Part shown: positions 24,387 to 34,492 of the stretch, one piece after another
How positions within the stretch are numbered: the first letter of the stretch is position 1
How the letters are laid out: each line of letters opens with the position of its first letter
DNA from: Novosphingobium ovatum
Lineage (GTDB): Bacteria; Pseudomonadota; Alphaproteobacteria; Sphingomonadales; Sphingomonadaceae
NCBI RefSeq assembly: GCF_009909235.1
Contig: NZ_JAAAPO010000007.1
Location: forward strand, 62,001-126,000
Reading direction: 5' to 3'
Length of the DNA: 64,000 bases
Program-made: the position numbers and the translations under genes
The notes under the pieces: generated by a model
What the model saw: the letters and a program-made list of their open reading frames with translations, nothing else
The model's database searches: none
Told to the model about the DNA's origin: nothing

Positions 24387-25871
24387 TCAGTTCTGGCGCA
24401 TCTGCTGCATCTCGCGCATTTGCAGGCGCAGGCGGCGTTCCGGATCGCTGTTCAGATCGCGCTGTGGCGGGATCGGCGGCGCGACAATCGCCTTGGGCGC
24501 GGGCGCGGGCGCGGCGCCCGGCGCAATCACCCGCCAGATGATCCCCGCCGTATCGTCCGACACCAGCAAGGCGCCATCCTGCGCAAAGCTGACCCAGGTC
24601 GGCCGGCCATGTGTCTGGCCTTCACCATTCAGGAAACCCGTCAGCACCGGCTGCGGCTTACCCACAGGCGTGCCGTTCGCGTCAAAGCCCACAAACACCA
24701 CGTCATAGCCCACCGCCGGTTTGCGGTTCCAACTGCCATGGCGGGCGATGAACGCGCCATTGGCATAGGCCGCCCCCAGACGCCCGCCGCCAGTGGCAAA
24801 GGTCATGCCCAGCGCCGCCACATGCGGCCCCAGCCCATATTCAGGCTTGCGCACGTAATCGATCAGGAATTCGGGCATCTGGTACTGCGGCGTCTTGTCA
24901 TAGACGCGGTTGTCCTCGGTCTTGCCCCAATAGAACCAAGGCCAGCCATAATGCGCACCCACCGGCACGTTGGTCAGGTAATCGGGCACCAGATCAGGGC
25001 CCAACTGGTCGCGCTCGTTCACCGTCACCCACATTTCGCCGGTGGACGGATTCCAGCCCAGACCATTGGGATTGCGCAGACCCGCGGCATATTGGCGATG
25101 GCTGCCGGTGTCGGTATTGATCTCGTAAATCGCGGCGCGGCCCTGCTCTGCCTGCGGGCCGCCCTCACCAATGTTGCTGGCCGAACCAATGGCGACATAC
25201 AGCTTCTTGCCATCGGGGCTAAGCAGCAGGTTGCGCATCCAGTGGTTGCCGCCAGCGGGCAGGTCCATCAGCTTTTTGGGCGCAGTGGTGATCGCGGTTT
25301 GACCGGGCGTAAAGTCATAGGCCAGCACGGCATTGTGGTTGGCGACATACAGCTTGCCATTGCCCACCGCCAGACCCGAGGGCGAATCCAGACCCGCCTG
25401 CAACAGGGTAAAGCGCTGGTCGGCCTTGCCGGCGCCCTTGGCATCGCGCAACAGGACGATCTGATTGGCCGACGGTTCACCCGCGCCCACCATGCCCATC
25501 ACGATCTTGGCCGCCCAGCCCATGAAGCCGCCGCCCGCCGCTTCCTTGGGCGCGCCGGTCAGCGACACCAGCACATCGCCATTGGGCAGCGTCAGCATGG
25601 TGCGCGGATGGGCCAACCCTTCGGCAAAGCGGGTGACGGTCAGGCCTTGGGCCGGTTTGGGTGCCTCACCCGCGCCCCAGCCGATCGATTTCACCAGCCC
25701 CAGCGAAGGGATCTTTTCCGGCTGGGGATCGACGATCTTGGGGTTGTGGCCTTCGAACAGGGTGATCGGCTGATCCGAAGGGTTGCCATGCAGGACATAG
25801 CCGACGGCACCACCGCCAACCAGAACGACGCCGCCAAGGATCAGCAGGCTTTTGCGCGAGAACAGGGTCAT
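24387..25871 (-). CDS. PQQ-dependent sugar dehydrogenase-like (sorbosone dehydrogenase family) protein
   Basis: A 494-residue periplasmic six-bladed propeller of the soluble glucose/sorbosone dehydrogenase family. An N-terminal membrane or signal segment (LLILGGVVLVGGGAVGYV) precedes it. Typical blocks are LAHPRTMLTLPNGDVLVS, SPSGLAVGNGKLYVANHN, AGLRNPNGLGWNP, VPVGAHYGWPWFYWG and HGSWNRKPAVGYDV. Whether it binds PQQ and which sugar it oxidises cannot be told; no PQQ genes are near. The Pro/Ala-rich C-terminus ends in a Met/Arg/Gln-rich tail. The ATG at 25871 places the signal at the N-terminus. Confidence 0.85.
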   Translation of the reverse strand: MTLFSRKSLLILGGVVLVGGGAVGYVLHGNPSDQPITLFEGHNPKIVDPQPEKIPSLGLVKSIGWGAGEAPKPAQGLTVTRFAEGLAHPRTMLTLPNGDVLVSLTGAPKEAAGGGFMGWAAKIVMGMVGAGEPSANQIVLLRDAKGAGKADQRFTLLQAGLDSPSGLAVGNGKLYVANHNAVLAYDFTPGQTAITTAPKKLMDLPAGGNHWMRNLLLSPDGKKLYVAIGSASNIGEGGPQAEQGRAAIYEINTDTGSHRQYAAGLRNPNGLGWNPSTGEMWVTVNERDQLGPDLVPDYLTNVPVGAHYGWPWFYWGKTEDNRVYDKTPQYQMPEFLIDYVRKPEYGLGPHVAALGMTFATGGGRLGAAYANGAFIARHGSWNRKPAVGYDVVFVGFDANGTPVGKPQPVLTGFLNGEGQTHGRPTWVSFAQDGALLVSDDTAGIIWRVIAPGAAPAPAPKAIVAPPIPPQRDLNSDPERRLRLQMREMQQMRQN

Positions 25872-25932
25872 GGGCCACGAGATAGGCGCAGACGCCCTAT
25901 GCGGCAAGCATGCGGCGCGGTAAAAGCGGCCC

Positions 25933-26424
25933 ATGTACGATTTTACCCCCCTGCCCGGCCAGACACGCGCCCAAACCCACGCCGATCTGTGCGATGCCGC
26001 CCGCGCCATTACCCATGGCGAGCCTGACGCCATCGCCAATATGGCCAATATCGCCGCGCTGATCTGGCAATTCCTGCCCGATCTGAACTGGGCCGGGTTC
26101 TATCGCGCGGTGGGGGACGAATTGGTGCTGGGCCCGTTCATCGGCAAGCCGGCCTGCATCCGCATTCCGTTTGGCCGGGGCGTGTGCGGCGCGGCGGCGG
26201 CCAGCGGGCAAACGCAATTGGTGGCCGACGTGCACGCTTTTCCCGGCCATATCGCCTGCGATGCGGCCAGCGCGTCCGAACTGGTGGTGCCGGTGGTGCA
26301 TGAAGGCCGCCTGATCGCGGTGATCGATCTGGACAGCCCCCTGCCCGGCCGGTTTGACGCCGATGACGCCGCCGGAATCGAGGCATTGGCCGCGGCCATC
26401 GCACCGGCCATCGCCTCCGCCTGA
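25933..26424 (+). CDS. Free methionine-(R)-sulfoxide reductase (GAF domain)
   Basis: A 163-residue single GAF domain of the YebR/fRMsr type, reducing free Met-R-sulfoxide with thioredoxin. The motif LNWAGFYR and three cysteines in family positions (PACIRIPFGRGVCGAA and HIACDAAS) are the redox residues, so it should be active rather than a plain sensor GAF. Start ATG at 25933, 61 bases from the divergent dehydrogenase gene. Confidence 0.9.
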   Translation: MYDFTPLPGQTRAQTHADLCDAARAITHGEPDAIANMANIAALIWQFLPDLNWAGFYRAVGDELVLGPFIGKPACIRIPFGRGVCGAAAASGQTQLVADVHAFPGHIACDAASASELVVPVVHEGRLIAVIDLDSPLPGRFDADDAAGIEALAAAIAPAIASA

Positions 26425-26456
26425 TTCCGGCTGGAGCGGCGGGCGCGCTTTTGGTA

Positions 26457-26470
26457 TTAACCATGGTTAA
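26457..26470. promoter_or_regulatory. Perfect palindrome TTAACCATGGTTAA (candidate operator)
   Basis: A 14-base perfect palindrome, two inverted TTAACC half-sites, lies 50 bases before the start of the small secreted protein gene. TTAACC is the CtrA half-site, but the TTAA spacing is 6 rather than 7, so the regulator is uncertain. Confidence 0.45.
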
Positions 26471-26519
26471 CGCCGGACCAACCCGTCCCCGCGTCTGGTT
26501 GCAAACAGGAGGCCTTTGC

Positions 26520-26936
26520 ATGGCACACCGCCGTTTCCTATTCCTGATGCCGCTGGCGCTGTTGGCAGGCGCCGGTGTGGCACAGGCCCACCAGATCCAC
26601 CCCGATGGCGCGGCAATGCTGCCCCCGCCCGCCCTTGCCAGCGCCGAGGCCCCCTTGCCCATGGGGCAATGGCTGGCCGAATGCCGCCACCGGTTGATGT
26701 CTACCGCTGGCGGCGATCCGGCGATGGCGGGCGAAACCTGCGCGGCATGGTGGAATTATTACACGCGGGGCGGGATGCCTGATCCGCATTACGGCTATGC
26801 CATTCCCGTGGTCAGCCACATGCCCGCCGTGGATTGCCCTGAACAGGTGGTGGTGACCACGCGCAAGGTGGTGACGCGCCGCACAATTGTCACCCGGCAC
26901 CATGCGCGGAGCAAGGAAGTGCGGATTAACAACTGA
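26520..26936 (+). CDS. Small secreted protein of unknown function
   Basis: A 138-residue protein I do not recognise. A clear Sec signal peptide is cleaved after AGAGVAQA (residue ~23). The mature part has four cysteines (AECRH, GETCAAWWN, AVDCPEQ spacing visible), of which some may pair in the periplasm. The C-terminus is basic and repetitive: VVVTTRKVVTRRTIVTRHH. The ATG at 26520 has a perfect AGGAGG eight bases upstream. It is monocistronic, with a palindrome upstream and a strong terminator downstream. A surface or nucleic-acid-binding role is only a guess. Confidence 0.72.
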   Translation: MAHRRFLFLMPLALLAGAGVAQAHQIHPDGAAMLPPPALASAEAPLPMGQWLAECRHRLMSTAGGDPAMAGETCAAWWNYYTRGGMPDPHYGYAIPVVSHMPAVDCPEQVVVTTRKVVTRRTIVTRHHARSKEVRINN

Positions 26937-26954
26937 TATATTTGGACAAAAAGG

Positions 26955-26982
26955 AAAACCCCGCCGGTGATGGCGGGGTTTT
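26955..26982. terminator. Bidirectional terminator, small secreted protein / parB
   Basis: AAAACCCCGCC (26955-26965) pairs perfectly with GGCGGGGTTTT (26972-26982) around a six-base loop. It serves the plus-strand gene and the minus-strand rsmG-parA-parB operon. Confidence 0.88.
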
Positions 26983-27002
26983 CCGGTTTTGCTCCATGGG
27001 TG

Positions 27003-27983
27003 TCAGATGCCGCCGCCACCTGTCAGGCGCGAACTGATCAGATCCAGCTGGTCCAGCGTGGTATAGCGGATCGTCACCGCACCGGAACGCGGGTCAGCAT
27101 CCGCGTGGATCTTGACCGACAGGCCCAGGCATTCCTCCAACTGTTGCTGCATCATCTGGATGTCCGCCGATTCGGGCGAGCTGGTGTCCTGCCGCGCCTG
27201 CCGCCGCACCGGCGCTTCGCGCCCGGCGCTGCGGCGCACCTGCTGCTCGATCTCGCGCACCGACCAGCCCTTGGCCACGGCCTGCGCCGCCAGCGTTTCG
27301 GCCGCATCGCAACCGATCAGCGCGCGGGCGTGGCCCATCGACAGCTCGGCCTCCTCCACCATGCGAATCACCGCTTCCGGCAGGCTGAGCAAGCGCTGGA
27401 TATTGGCGACATGGCTGCGGCTTTTATCGACCATCTTGGCGATATCGGCCTGCGTCATCGATTCGCTTTCGGCCAGACGCTGATAGGCGCGGGCTTCTTC
27501 GATCGGATTCAGATCTTCGCGCTGCAAGTTCTCGATCAGCGCCAGCGCCATCACTTCGCGATCGGTCAGATCGCGGATCAGCGCGGGGATTTCGTGCAGT
27601 TGGGCCCGCTGTGCCGCGCGCCAGCGGCGTTCGCCCGCCACCAGCATATAGCCCGTGCCCTTGGGCCGGACGATGATCGGCTGAATCACCCCGCGCGCCG
27701 CGATCGAGGCGGCCAGTTCATCCAGCGCGGAATCGTCAAAATGCCGACGCGGCTGATCGGGATCGGGCGTGATATCGGCAACCGCCAATTGCGCCATGCC
27801 GCCCACACGTGGCGCCACCTCGCTGCGCAGCGGCATCGCCGGCGCGGCTGCAACACCGCCACCGGGCGGAGGCGGCAACACCGGCTCCTCGCGCCGGGTT
27901 TCCCCCAGCAACGCCGACAGGCCACGGCCCAATGCGGGCGGCTTGCGACGAGCGGCGGGGCGGGCGGTGGTCTCGTCGCTCAT
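27003..27983 (-). CDS. parB: Chromosome partitioning protein ParB
   Basis: CTP-dependent DNA clamp that loads at parS and segregates the origin with ParA. The 326 residues carry the N-terminal ParA-activating tail (RRKPPALGRGLSALLG), the CTPase/ParB domain with GERRWRAAQRA, a helix-turn-helix with TQADIAKMVDKSRSHVANIQRLL, and a C-terminal dimerisation region. The start overlaps the parA stop by four bases (ATGA). Five parS-like sites lie 1-5 kb upstream in the same gene cluster. Confidence 0.97.
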   Translation of the reverse strand: MSDETTARPAARRKPPALGRGLSALLGETRREEPVLPPPPGGGVAAAPAMPLRSEVAPRVGGMAQLAVADITPDPDQPRRHFDDSALDELAASIAARGVIQPIIVRPKGTGYMLVAGERRWRAAQRAQLHEIPALIRDLTDREVMALALIENLQREDLNPIEEARAYQRLAESESMTQADIAKMVDKSRSHVANIQRLLSLPEAVIRMVEEAELSMGHARALIGCDAAETLAAQAVAKGWSVREIEQQVRRSAGREAPVRRQARQDTSSPESADIQMMQQQLEECLGLSVKIHADADPRSGAVTIRYTTLDQLDLISSRLTGGGGI

Positions 27984-28759
27984 GCGGCTTTCCTGTTTTC
28001 GGGCAGACGGGCAATCAGTTCACGCGCCAATGCCAGATAGGCGCGGCTGCCGGTGCAATGCTGGTCATAGATCAGCGCGGGCAAACCATGGCTGGGCGCT
28101 TCGGACAGGCGGACGTTGCGCGGGATGGTGGTGTCAAACACCAGCTTGCCCAGGCATGAGCGCACGTCGTCCGACACCTGCTCGGTCAGGCGGTTGCGCT
28201 TGTCACACATGGTCAGCGCGATGCCGATGATGCCCAGATCGGGGTTGAAACGCTGCTGCACGCGCTCGACGGTTTGCAGCAATTGGCTCAACCCCTCCAG
28301 CGCGAAAAACTCGCTCTGCAACGGGACCATCAGCGTATCGGCGGCACTCAGCGCGTTCAGCGTCAGCAGGCCCAGCGAAGGCGGGCAATCGATGAAGCAG
28401 ACGTCGAAGGTATCATTGGCCCGCACCAGCGCATCGCGCAGCCGGTGCACGCGGTCCTCGACCGAGACCAGTTCGATCTCGGCGCCGGACAGATCGACCG
28501 TGGCGGGGATCAGGCTAAGGCCCGGGACATTGGTGCCCACGGTGCATTCCTCCACCGTGCCCTCACCCATCAACAGATCATAGGTGGAATATTCGCGGTC
28601 GGCGGTCATCACCCCCACCCCGGTCGACGCATTACCCTGCGGGTCCAGATCGATCAACAGCGTGCGCCACCCGGCGGCGGCAAAGGCCGTGGCCAGATTG
28701 ATGGCGGACGTGGTCTTGCCCACCCCGCCCTTTTGATTGGCAATGGCAATCCGGATCAT
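27980..28759 (-). CDS. parA: Chromosome partitioning ATPase ParA
   Basis: A 259-residue deviant-Walker ATPase that forms the nucleoid-bound gradient pulling ParB-parS. The Walker A motif is QKGGVGKTTSAINLA, with the signature lysine ahead of GKT; IDLDPQGNAST and FIDCPPSLGLL follow. It starts four bases after the rsmG stop and overlaps parB by four. The order rsmG-parA-parB matches the classic gidB-par arrangement near alphaproteobacterial origins. Confidence 0.97.
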   Translation of the reverse strand: MIRIAIANQKGGVGKTTSAINLATAFAAAGWRTLLIDLDPQGNASTGVGVMTADREYSTYDLLMGEGTVEECTVGTNVPGLSLIPATVDLSGAEIELVSVEDRVHRLRDALVRANDTFDVCFIDCPPSLGLLTLNALSAADTLMVPLQSEFFALEGLSQLLQTVERVQQRFNPDLGIIGIALTMCDKRNRLTEQVSDDVRSCLGKLVFDTTIPRNVRLSEAPSHGLPALIYDQHCTGSRAYLALARELIARLPENRKAA

Positions 28760-28763
28760 GGTT

Positions 28764-29447
28764 TCACCTTTGGCCTGAGGGCGTTTTTTTGGGTTTCAGA
28801 TTCCCGACATGCAACAGATGCCCGGCGATCATACCCGATTCCGCGTCGGTAAGCGATGGTTCCACGTGGAACATATGTTTGATTCCACGCGGCAGCTCCT
28901 CCACCTCTTTCGCCGCCATTCGCCCCTTGGGCAACAGCCACAGCGTGTCCTTTGTGGAAAAACGTGCGGATAGAGTCACCAAACGGTCCAATGGCGCAAA
29001 TGCCCGGGCCGAGATGACCCGCGCGATCCGCGTTTCCACCAATTCCAGCCGCCGTCCCTCGACACTGGCGCGGCGCAGGCCCAGTGCCTCGATCACGCGG
29101 TTCAACCATTCGATTCGGCGCGCGCGCGATTCGACCATCACCACGGGCACGTTGGGACACAATGCCGCGATCACCAATCCCGGAAAGCCTGCCCCCGTGC
29201 CCAGATCCAGCCATGGCCCCAGATTGGCATTGGCCAATGTTTCACGTGGAACATGGGCTAACAGCTGCGCCGAATCGATGATATGACGCTGCCACACGTG
29301 TTCCAGACTGGCGGCGGCCACCAGATTCTGCACCGTGTTTTCCTGCGCCAACATGGCAATCAGAGTCTCGAGACGATCAAACGCTTCGGGTGTGCCTTCG
29401 GGTCGGGCGGCCAACCATGCGCGAGCCTGTGCTTCGTCGGTGATCAT
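28764..29447 (-). CDS. rsmG: 16S rRNA (guanine527-N7)-methyltransferase RsmG (GidB)
   Basis: A 227-residue class I methyltransferase for G527 of 16S rRNA. The SAM-binding motif is [16 protein letters not shown] near residue 80, followed by [12 protein letters not shown] and [11 protein letters not shown]. Two parS-like sites (28858-28873, 29238-29253) lie inside the gene and encode HMFHVEP and HVPRETL. Start overlaps the mnmG stop by four bases. Part of the mnmE-mnmG-rsmG-parA-parB run. Confidence 0.95.
   Translation of the reverse strand: MITDEAQARAWLAARPEGTPEAFDRLETLIAMLAQENTVQNLVAAASLEHVWQRHIIDSAQLLAHVPRETLANANLGPWLDLGTGAGFPGLVIAALCPNVPVVMVESRARRIEWLNRVIEALGLRRASVEGRRLELVETRIARVISARAFAPLDRLVTLSARFSTKDTLWLLPKGRMAAKEVEELPRGIKHMFHVEPSLTDAESGMIAGHLLHVGNLKPKKTPSGQR
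28858..28873. promoter_or_regulatory. parS-like ParB site 1 (in rsmG)
   Basis: GGTTCCACGTGGAACA carries the perfect 14-base palindrome GTTCCACGTGGAAC centred on CACGTG, within one base of TGTTCCACGTGGAACA, a natural variant of the parS consensus TGTTTCACGTGAAACA. Confidence 0.85.
29238..29253. promoter_or_regulatory. parS-like ParB site 2 (in rsmG)
   Basis: TGTTTCACGTGGAACA differs from the parS consensus TGTTTCACGTGAAACA at one position. Confidence 0.9.
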
Positions 29448-31291
29448 GCCCCTGCCCTTTTCGCGTGGACCAATAGAGCGGCCAGCGCCGCCGGTGTGAT
29501 GCCGGGGATGCGCCCCGCCGCCGCCAGAGTCGCGGGCCGCGCCGCGCTCAACCGTTCGACCATTTCGCGCGACAATCCGGCGATCTGGTCATAGGCAAAA
29601 TCCTCGGCCAAGGTCAGGCGGTCATTGGCGCGCAGGTCCTTCAGCTCCCGGTCCTGCCGCGCCAGATAGGGCGCGTAAAAGGCGTCCTCGGCCACCTCCT
29701 CGATCAGCGCGGGATCGCCCGCCAACAGATCGCCCAGCCATGGCGAGAGCGCCGCAATCGTCACCCCGTCAAACCGCAGCCATTCGCGCAGGGTCAGCCG
29801 CCCCGCGTCCGCCTTCATCGTCAGACCCACCGTGGCCAGATCGGATGCCGTCACAGACGCCTCCAGAGCCGCCTCCAGAGCCGCCTTGTCTGTTCCACGT
29901 GAAACATACCAGGCCGCCCGCTCCGCCCCCACACAGCCCGCATTCAGGCCCAGCGTGGTCAGCCGCGTCGTCGCATTGTTCGCCCGCAGCCGCAGCCGGT
30001 ATTCGGCCCGTGCCGTCAACATGCGGTAAGGCTCGTTCACCCCATGCAGCGTCAGGTCATCGACCATCACCGCCATATAGGAATTGGCCCGGTCCAGCGC
30101 GACCGGATCCCGCCCCAGCACGGCAGCGGCAGCATACATCCCCGCCATCAACCCCTGCGCGGCGGCTTCCTCATATCCGGTGGTGCCATTGATCTGCCCG
30201 GCGGTATACAGGCCGGGCATCGCCCGCACCTCCAGACTGGAGCGCAGGGCGCGCGGGTCGATATGGTCGTATTCCACGGCATAGCCGGGCACCACCATCT
30301 CCACCTGCTCCAGCCCTTCCATGCTGCGCATCATCGCCAGTTGCACTTCGGCGGGCAGGCTGGTCGACACGCCATTGGGATAGACCAGATGGGTGCTCAG
30401 CCCCTCAGGCTCCAGAAAGATCTGATGCGAATCGCGGTCGGCGAAACGGTGGATCTTGTCCTCAATGCTGGGACAGTAACGCGGCCCCCGCGCCCCAATC
30501 GCCCCGCTGAACAAAGGCGAGCGATGGAGATTCGCCCGGATCGTGTCATGCGTCACCGGGTTGGTCCGGGTGATCGCACAGAACACCTGCGGCGTCAGAC
30601 GGCGCGATTCCATCGCCGACATGCACCACGGCTCGGCATCGCTGGGCTGTTCCTCCAACCGGTGCCAGTCAATAGTGCGCCCATCCAGACGCGGCGGCGT
30701 GCCGGTCTTCAACCGGGCCATGGGCAGGTCCGCCTCACGCAATTGGGCGGCCAGACGATGCGCGGCCGATTCGCCAATGCGCCCGCCAACAAATTGCTCC
30801 TCCCCCCGGAACAGTACCCCGCCCAGGAATGTCCCGGTACACAGTACCACCGCCCGCGCCGTCAGCCGCGCGCCATCAGCCAGATCCACGCCGCGCACCA
30901 CACCGCCCTCAATCACCAGCGCGGCAGCCTCTCCGGCCAGCTGAGTCAAATTGGGTTGCGCCGCCAACATGCGCTGAATCGCCGCCTTGAACAGGCGCCG
31001 GTCGGCCTGCACGCGCGGGCCCTGGACGGCACTGCCCTTGCTGCGATTCAGCATGCGGTAATGGATCGCCGCCGCATCCGCCGCCCGGCCCATCAGCCCG
31101 TCCAGCGCGTCGACCTCGCGCACCAGATGGCCTTTGCCCAAACCGCCAATCGCCGGGTTGCAACTCATCGCGCCCACCACTGACAGGTCAAAACTGACCA
31201 GCGCGGTGCGCGCACCCATGCGGGCGGCCACGGCGGCCGCCTCTACGCCGGCGTGGCCGCCGCCGATGACGATGACATCAAAATTGTCCAT
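29444..31291 (-). CDS. mnmG: tRNA uridine-5-carboxymethylaminomethyl modification enzyme MnmG (GidA)
   Basis: FAD protein that, with MnmE, modifies the wobble U34 of several tRNAs. The 615 residues start with the FAD-binding [19 protein letters not shown], followed by [34 protein letters not shown] and [17 protein letters not shown] motifs. The C-terminal helical domain for MnmE binding is intact. A parS-like site at 29891-29906 lies within it. It overlaps rsmG by four bases and is separated from mnmE by 68 bases that hold another parS-like site. Confidence 0.97.
   Translation of the reverse strand: MDNFDVIVIGGGHAGVEAAAVAARMGARTALVSFDLSVVGAMSCNPAIGGLGKGHLVREVDALDGLMGRAADAAAIHYRMLNRSKGSAVQGPRVQADRRLFKAAIQRMLAAQPNLTQLAGEAAALVIEGGVVRGVDLADGARLTARAVVLCTGTFLGGVLFRGEEQFVGGRIGESAAHRLAAQLREADLPMARLKTGTPPRLDGRTIDWHRLEEQPSDAEPWCMSAMESRRLTPQVFCAITRTNPVTHDTIRANLHRSPLFSGAIGARGPRYCPSIEDKIHRFADRDSHQIFLEPEGLSTHLVYPNGVSTSLPAEVQLAMMRSMEGLEQVEMVVPGYAVEYDHIDPRALRSSLEVRAMPGLYTAGQINGTTGYEEAAAQGLMAGMYAAAAVLGRDPVALDRANSYMAVMVDDLTLHGVNEPYRMLTARAEYRLRLRANNATTRLTTLGLNAGCVGAERAAWYVSRGTDKAALEAALEASVTASDLATVGLTMKADAGRLTLREWLRFDGVTIAALSPWLGDLLAGDPALIEEVAEDAFYAPYLARQDRELKDLRANDRLTLAEDFAYDQIAGLSREMVERLSAARPATLAAAGRIPGITPAALAALLVHAKRAGA
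29891..29906. promoter_or_regulatory. parS-like ParB site 3 (in mnmG)
   Basis: TGTTCCACGTGAAACA, one mismatch to the parS consensus; encodes YVSRGTD on the minus strand. Confidence 0.9.
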
Positions 31292-31334
31292 GATGCCCCG
31301 CCCTACCCCATGCCGGGGCTGCGGTCAAAAGCAC

Positions 31335-31350
31335 TGTTTCACGTGGAACA
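31335..31350. promoter_or_regulatory. parS-like ParB site 4 (mnmE-mnmG intergenic)
   Basis: TGTTTCACGTGGAACA, identical to site 2, in the short gap between mnmE and mnmG. It is the only non-coding member of the left-arm cluster. Confidence 0.92.
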
Positions 31351-31359
31351 TGGGCGGCC

Positions 31360-32637
31360 CTATTTCCCGATGCAGAACCGCCCGAACAATGCGTCCAGCA
31401 TATCCTCGGTCCCTGCCCCACCCAGCAAGCGGTCAAACGCCAGACGCGCCAGACGCAGATTCTCCGCCGCCAGCAAAGGGTCGGCCATCCGCCCCGCCAC
31501 CGCCACTGCATCCGCCGCCTCAGCCAGCGCCGCGTGTTGACGCGCGTTCAGCGCCACCGCGCCGGGCTTGGGCATGGACTGGCGCGCATGGTCGATCAGA
31601 TCCCGGCGCAGGTCCGCCACGCCCTGACCGCTCACCGCCGACAAGCGATGACGCGCCGCGGATTTGGGTACGGCGTCAGCCCGGTCGATCTGCGCGGCGA
31701 TTTCCCACGCGCCCTGCGGCCCCTGCCCTTCGGCACCCAACCACAGCACCAGATCGGCCTGTGCCAAAGCGGCCTGCGCGCGTTCGATGCCGATGGCTTC
31801 CACCACATCGGCGCCTTCATCGCGCAACCCCGCCGTGTCCAGAAACTGAAACGGCACCCCGCCCAGCGCCACCGGCCGCATCAACACATCCCGCGTGGTC
31901 CCGGCAATCGGCGCGGTGATCGCGGCATCTTCCTCGACCAGCGCATTGAACAAAGTGCTCTTGCCCGCATTGGGTGGCCCGGCGATCACCACCTTGAACC
32001 CCTCACGCAAAGCCTCGGCACGAGGCGCCGCCAGCCAGTCTGAAAGTTCCACGTGGAACATATCCAGCTGCGCGGTGAAATCCGGCGGCAGGGCGGCAAC
32101 GTCATCCTCATCGGCGAAATCCAGCACCGCCTCGATCAAGGCGGACAGATACAGCACCCGGTCACGCCACCCGCGCACCTGCCGCGACAATCCCCCGCCC
32201 GCCATCGTCAAAGCGGATGCGCGCTGCATCTCGGTCTCGGCGGACAACAGATCGCCCAGCCCTTCAGCCTCGGCCAGGTCAATGCGGCCATTGGCAAAAG
32301 CGCGGCGGGTAAACTCACCCGGTTCGGCCCGGCGCAGGCCCGGCATCGCGCCCAACGCCCGCTCCACCGCCGCGATCACCGCGCGGCCGCCATGACAATG
32401 CAATTCGGCCAGATCCTCACCCGTGGCGGTGTTTGGCCCCGGGAACCACAGCACCAGCGCCGAATCCAGCGCCGCCCTATCGGCATCGCGCAATATCGCC
32501 ACACTGGCCCGGCGCGCCACCGGCATCCGCCCGCACAACGCGGCCAAAGCCGTCCCTGCCCCCGCACCACTGATTCGGATCACCGCAATCGCGGCCGGCG
32601 GCTGCCCGCTGGAGCAGGCGAAAATCGTTTCGGTCAT
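31360..32637 (-). CDS. mnmE: tRNA modification GTPase MnmE (TrmE)
   Basis: GTPase partner of MnmG for U34 modification. The 425 residues show the N-terminal tetrahydrofolate-binding domain (CHGGRAVIAAVERAL), a helical domain interrupted by the G domain (GPPNAGKSTLFNAL; APIAGTTRDVL; DTAGLRD), and the C-terminal CIGK with the catalytic cysteine. The G4 base-recognition motif, normally NKxD, is not recognisable where expected (AAQIDRADAV). It starts nine bases after the DUF6489-like gene. A parS-like site lies at 32045-32060. Confidence 0.95.
   Translation of the reverse strand: MTETIFACSSGQPPAAIAVIRISGAGAGTALAALCGRMPVARRASVAILRDADRAALDSALVLWFPGPNTATGEDLAELHCHGGRAVIAAVERALGAMPGLRRAEPGEFTRRAFANGRIDLAEAEGLGDLLSAETEMQRASALTMAGGGLSRQVRGWRDRVLYLSALIEAVLDFADEDDVAALPPDFTAQLDMFHVELSDWLAAPRAEALREGFKVVIAGPPNAGKSTLFNALVEEDAAITAPIAGTTRDVLMRPVALGGVPFQFLDTAGLRDEGADVVEAIGIERAQAALAQADLVLWLGAEGQGPQGAWEIAAQIDRADAVPKSAARHRLSAVSGQGVADLRRDLIDHARQSMPKPGAVALNARQHAALAEAADAVAVAGRMADPLLAAENLRLARLAFDRLLGGAGTEDMLDALFGRFCIGK
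32045..32060. promoter_or_regulatory. parS-like ParB site 5 (in mnmE)
   Basis: AGTTCCACGTGGAACA with a perfect 14-base palindrome core GTTCCACGTGGAAC; encodes DMFHVEL within mnmE. Confidence 0.85.
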
Positions 32638-32646
32638 TCGGCCCGT

Positions 32647-32889
32647 TTACTTCTTGTTGCCCGCCATCGACGCGCCGGCTTCCATGAACTGCTGAAACAG
32701 TTTCAGCCCCATCTGCCCCATCGGCGCGATCTGCTTGGCCATCTCGTGCAATTGCTCGACCGAGCCGACGCCCTGCATCGCCTTGGCCACGGCCTCGACA
32801 TAGGCGTCATTGGCCGCCGTCACATCGGGCAGGCCCAGAAAGCGGCGCGCCTCTTCGGGTGAACAGTCAACTTCGACATGCACTTTCAT
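32647..32889 (-). CDS. Small conserved helical protein (DUF6489-like)
   Basis: An 80-residue protein, mostly helical, beginning MKVHVEVDCSPEEARRFLGLPDV. The N-terminal strand and the following helix match a small family I associate with sphingomonads (DUF6489); the family name is from memory. The C-terminus (FQQFMEAGASMAGNKK) is phasin-like. The ATG at 32889 gives the conserved start; nine further in-frame codons upstream look unrelated. It lies just upstream of mnmE and downstream of rho, whose terminator separates them. Function unknown. Confidence 0.75.
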   Translation of the reverse strand: MKVHVEVDCSPEEARRFLGLPDVTAANDAYVEAVAKAMQGVGSVEQLHEMAKQIAPMGQMGLKLFQQFMEAGASMAGNKK

Positions 32890-33003
32890 CGCGGGCGCCT
32901 CCTGATCTGTTATCAATGGATCACGCTGACACGCGCGCCGTTAAAAGTCTATCAGTGCCCCCGCCGTTCCGGGCCACATTGGTGCAAAACCGCGCGTATC
33001 ACG

Positions 33004-33037
33004 CAAAAGGGGGCGGGAAATCTCTTCCCCGCCCCCT
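33004..33037 (-). terminator. Rho-independent terminator after rho
   Basis: On the minus strand AGGGGGCGGG (33037-33028) pairs with CCCGCCCCCT (33017-33008), ending in a short T run (33008-33004). It sits just downstream of rho. Confidence 0.75.
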
Positions 33038-33059
33038 GTGATCTGCGCGTGAACCGGCG

Positions 33060-34316
<1,257 letters not shown>

Positions 34317-34492
34317 ATTCAATTCCATGCGATTGCCCAAACGGGGGGCAAAGGGGATCGGCCGGCGGCTTGTATGGGCTTGGAGAAAGCAAAGCCGGGC
34401 AGCGTACAGACGTGAACACACGCGCGCCGCCCCATGCCGGTGGCGCTGCGTTACGCCAAAGCGGTTAACAGGTCAATGAATCAGACGCGGTA

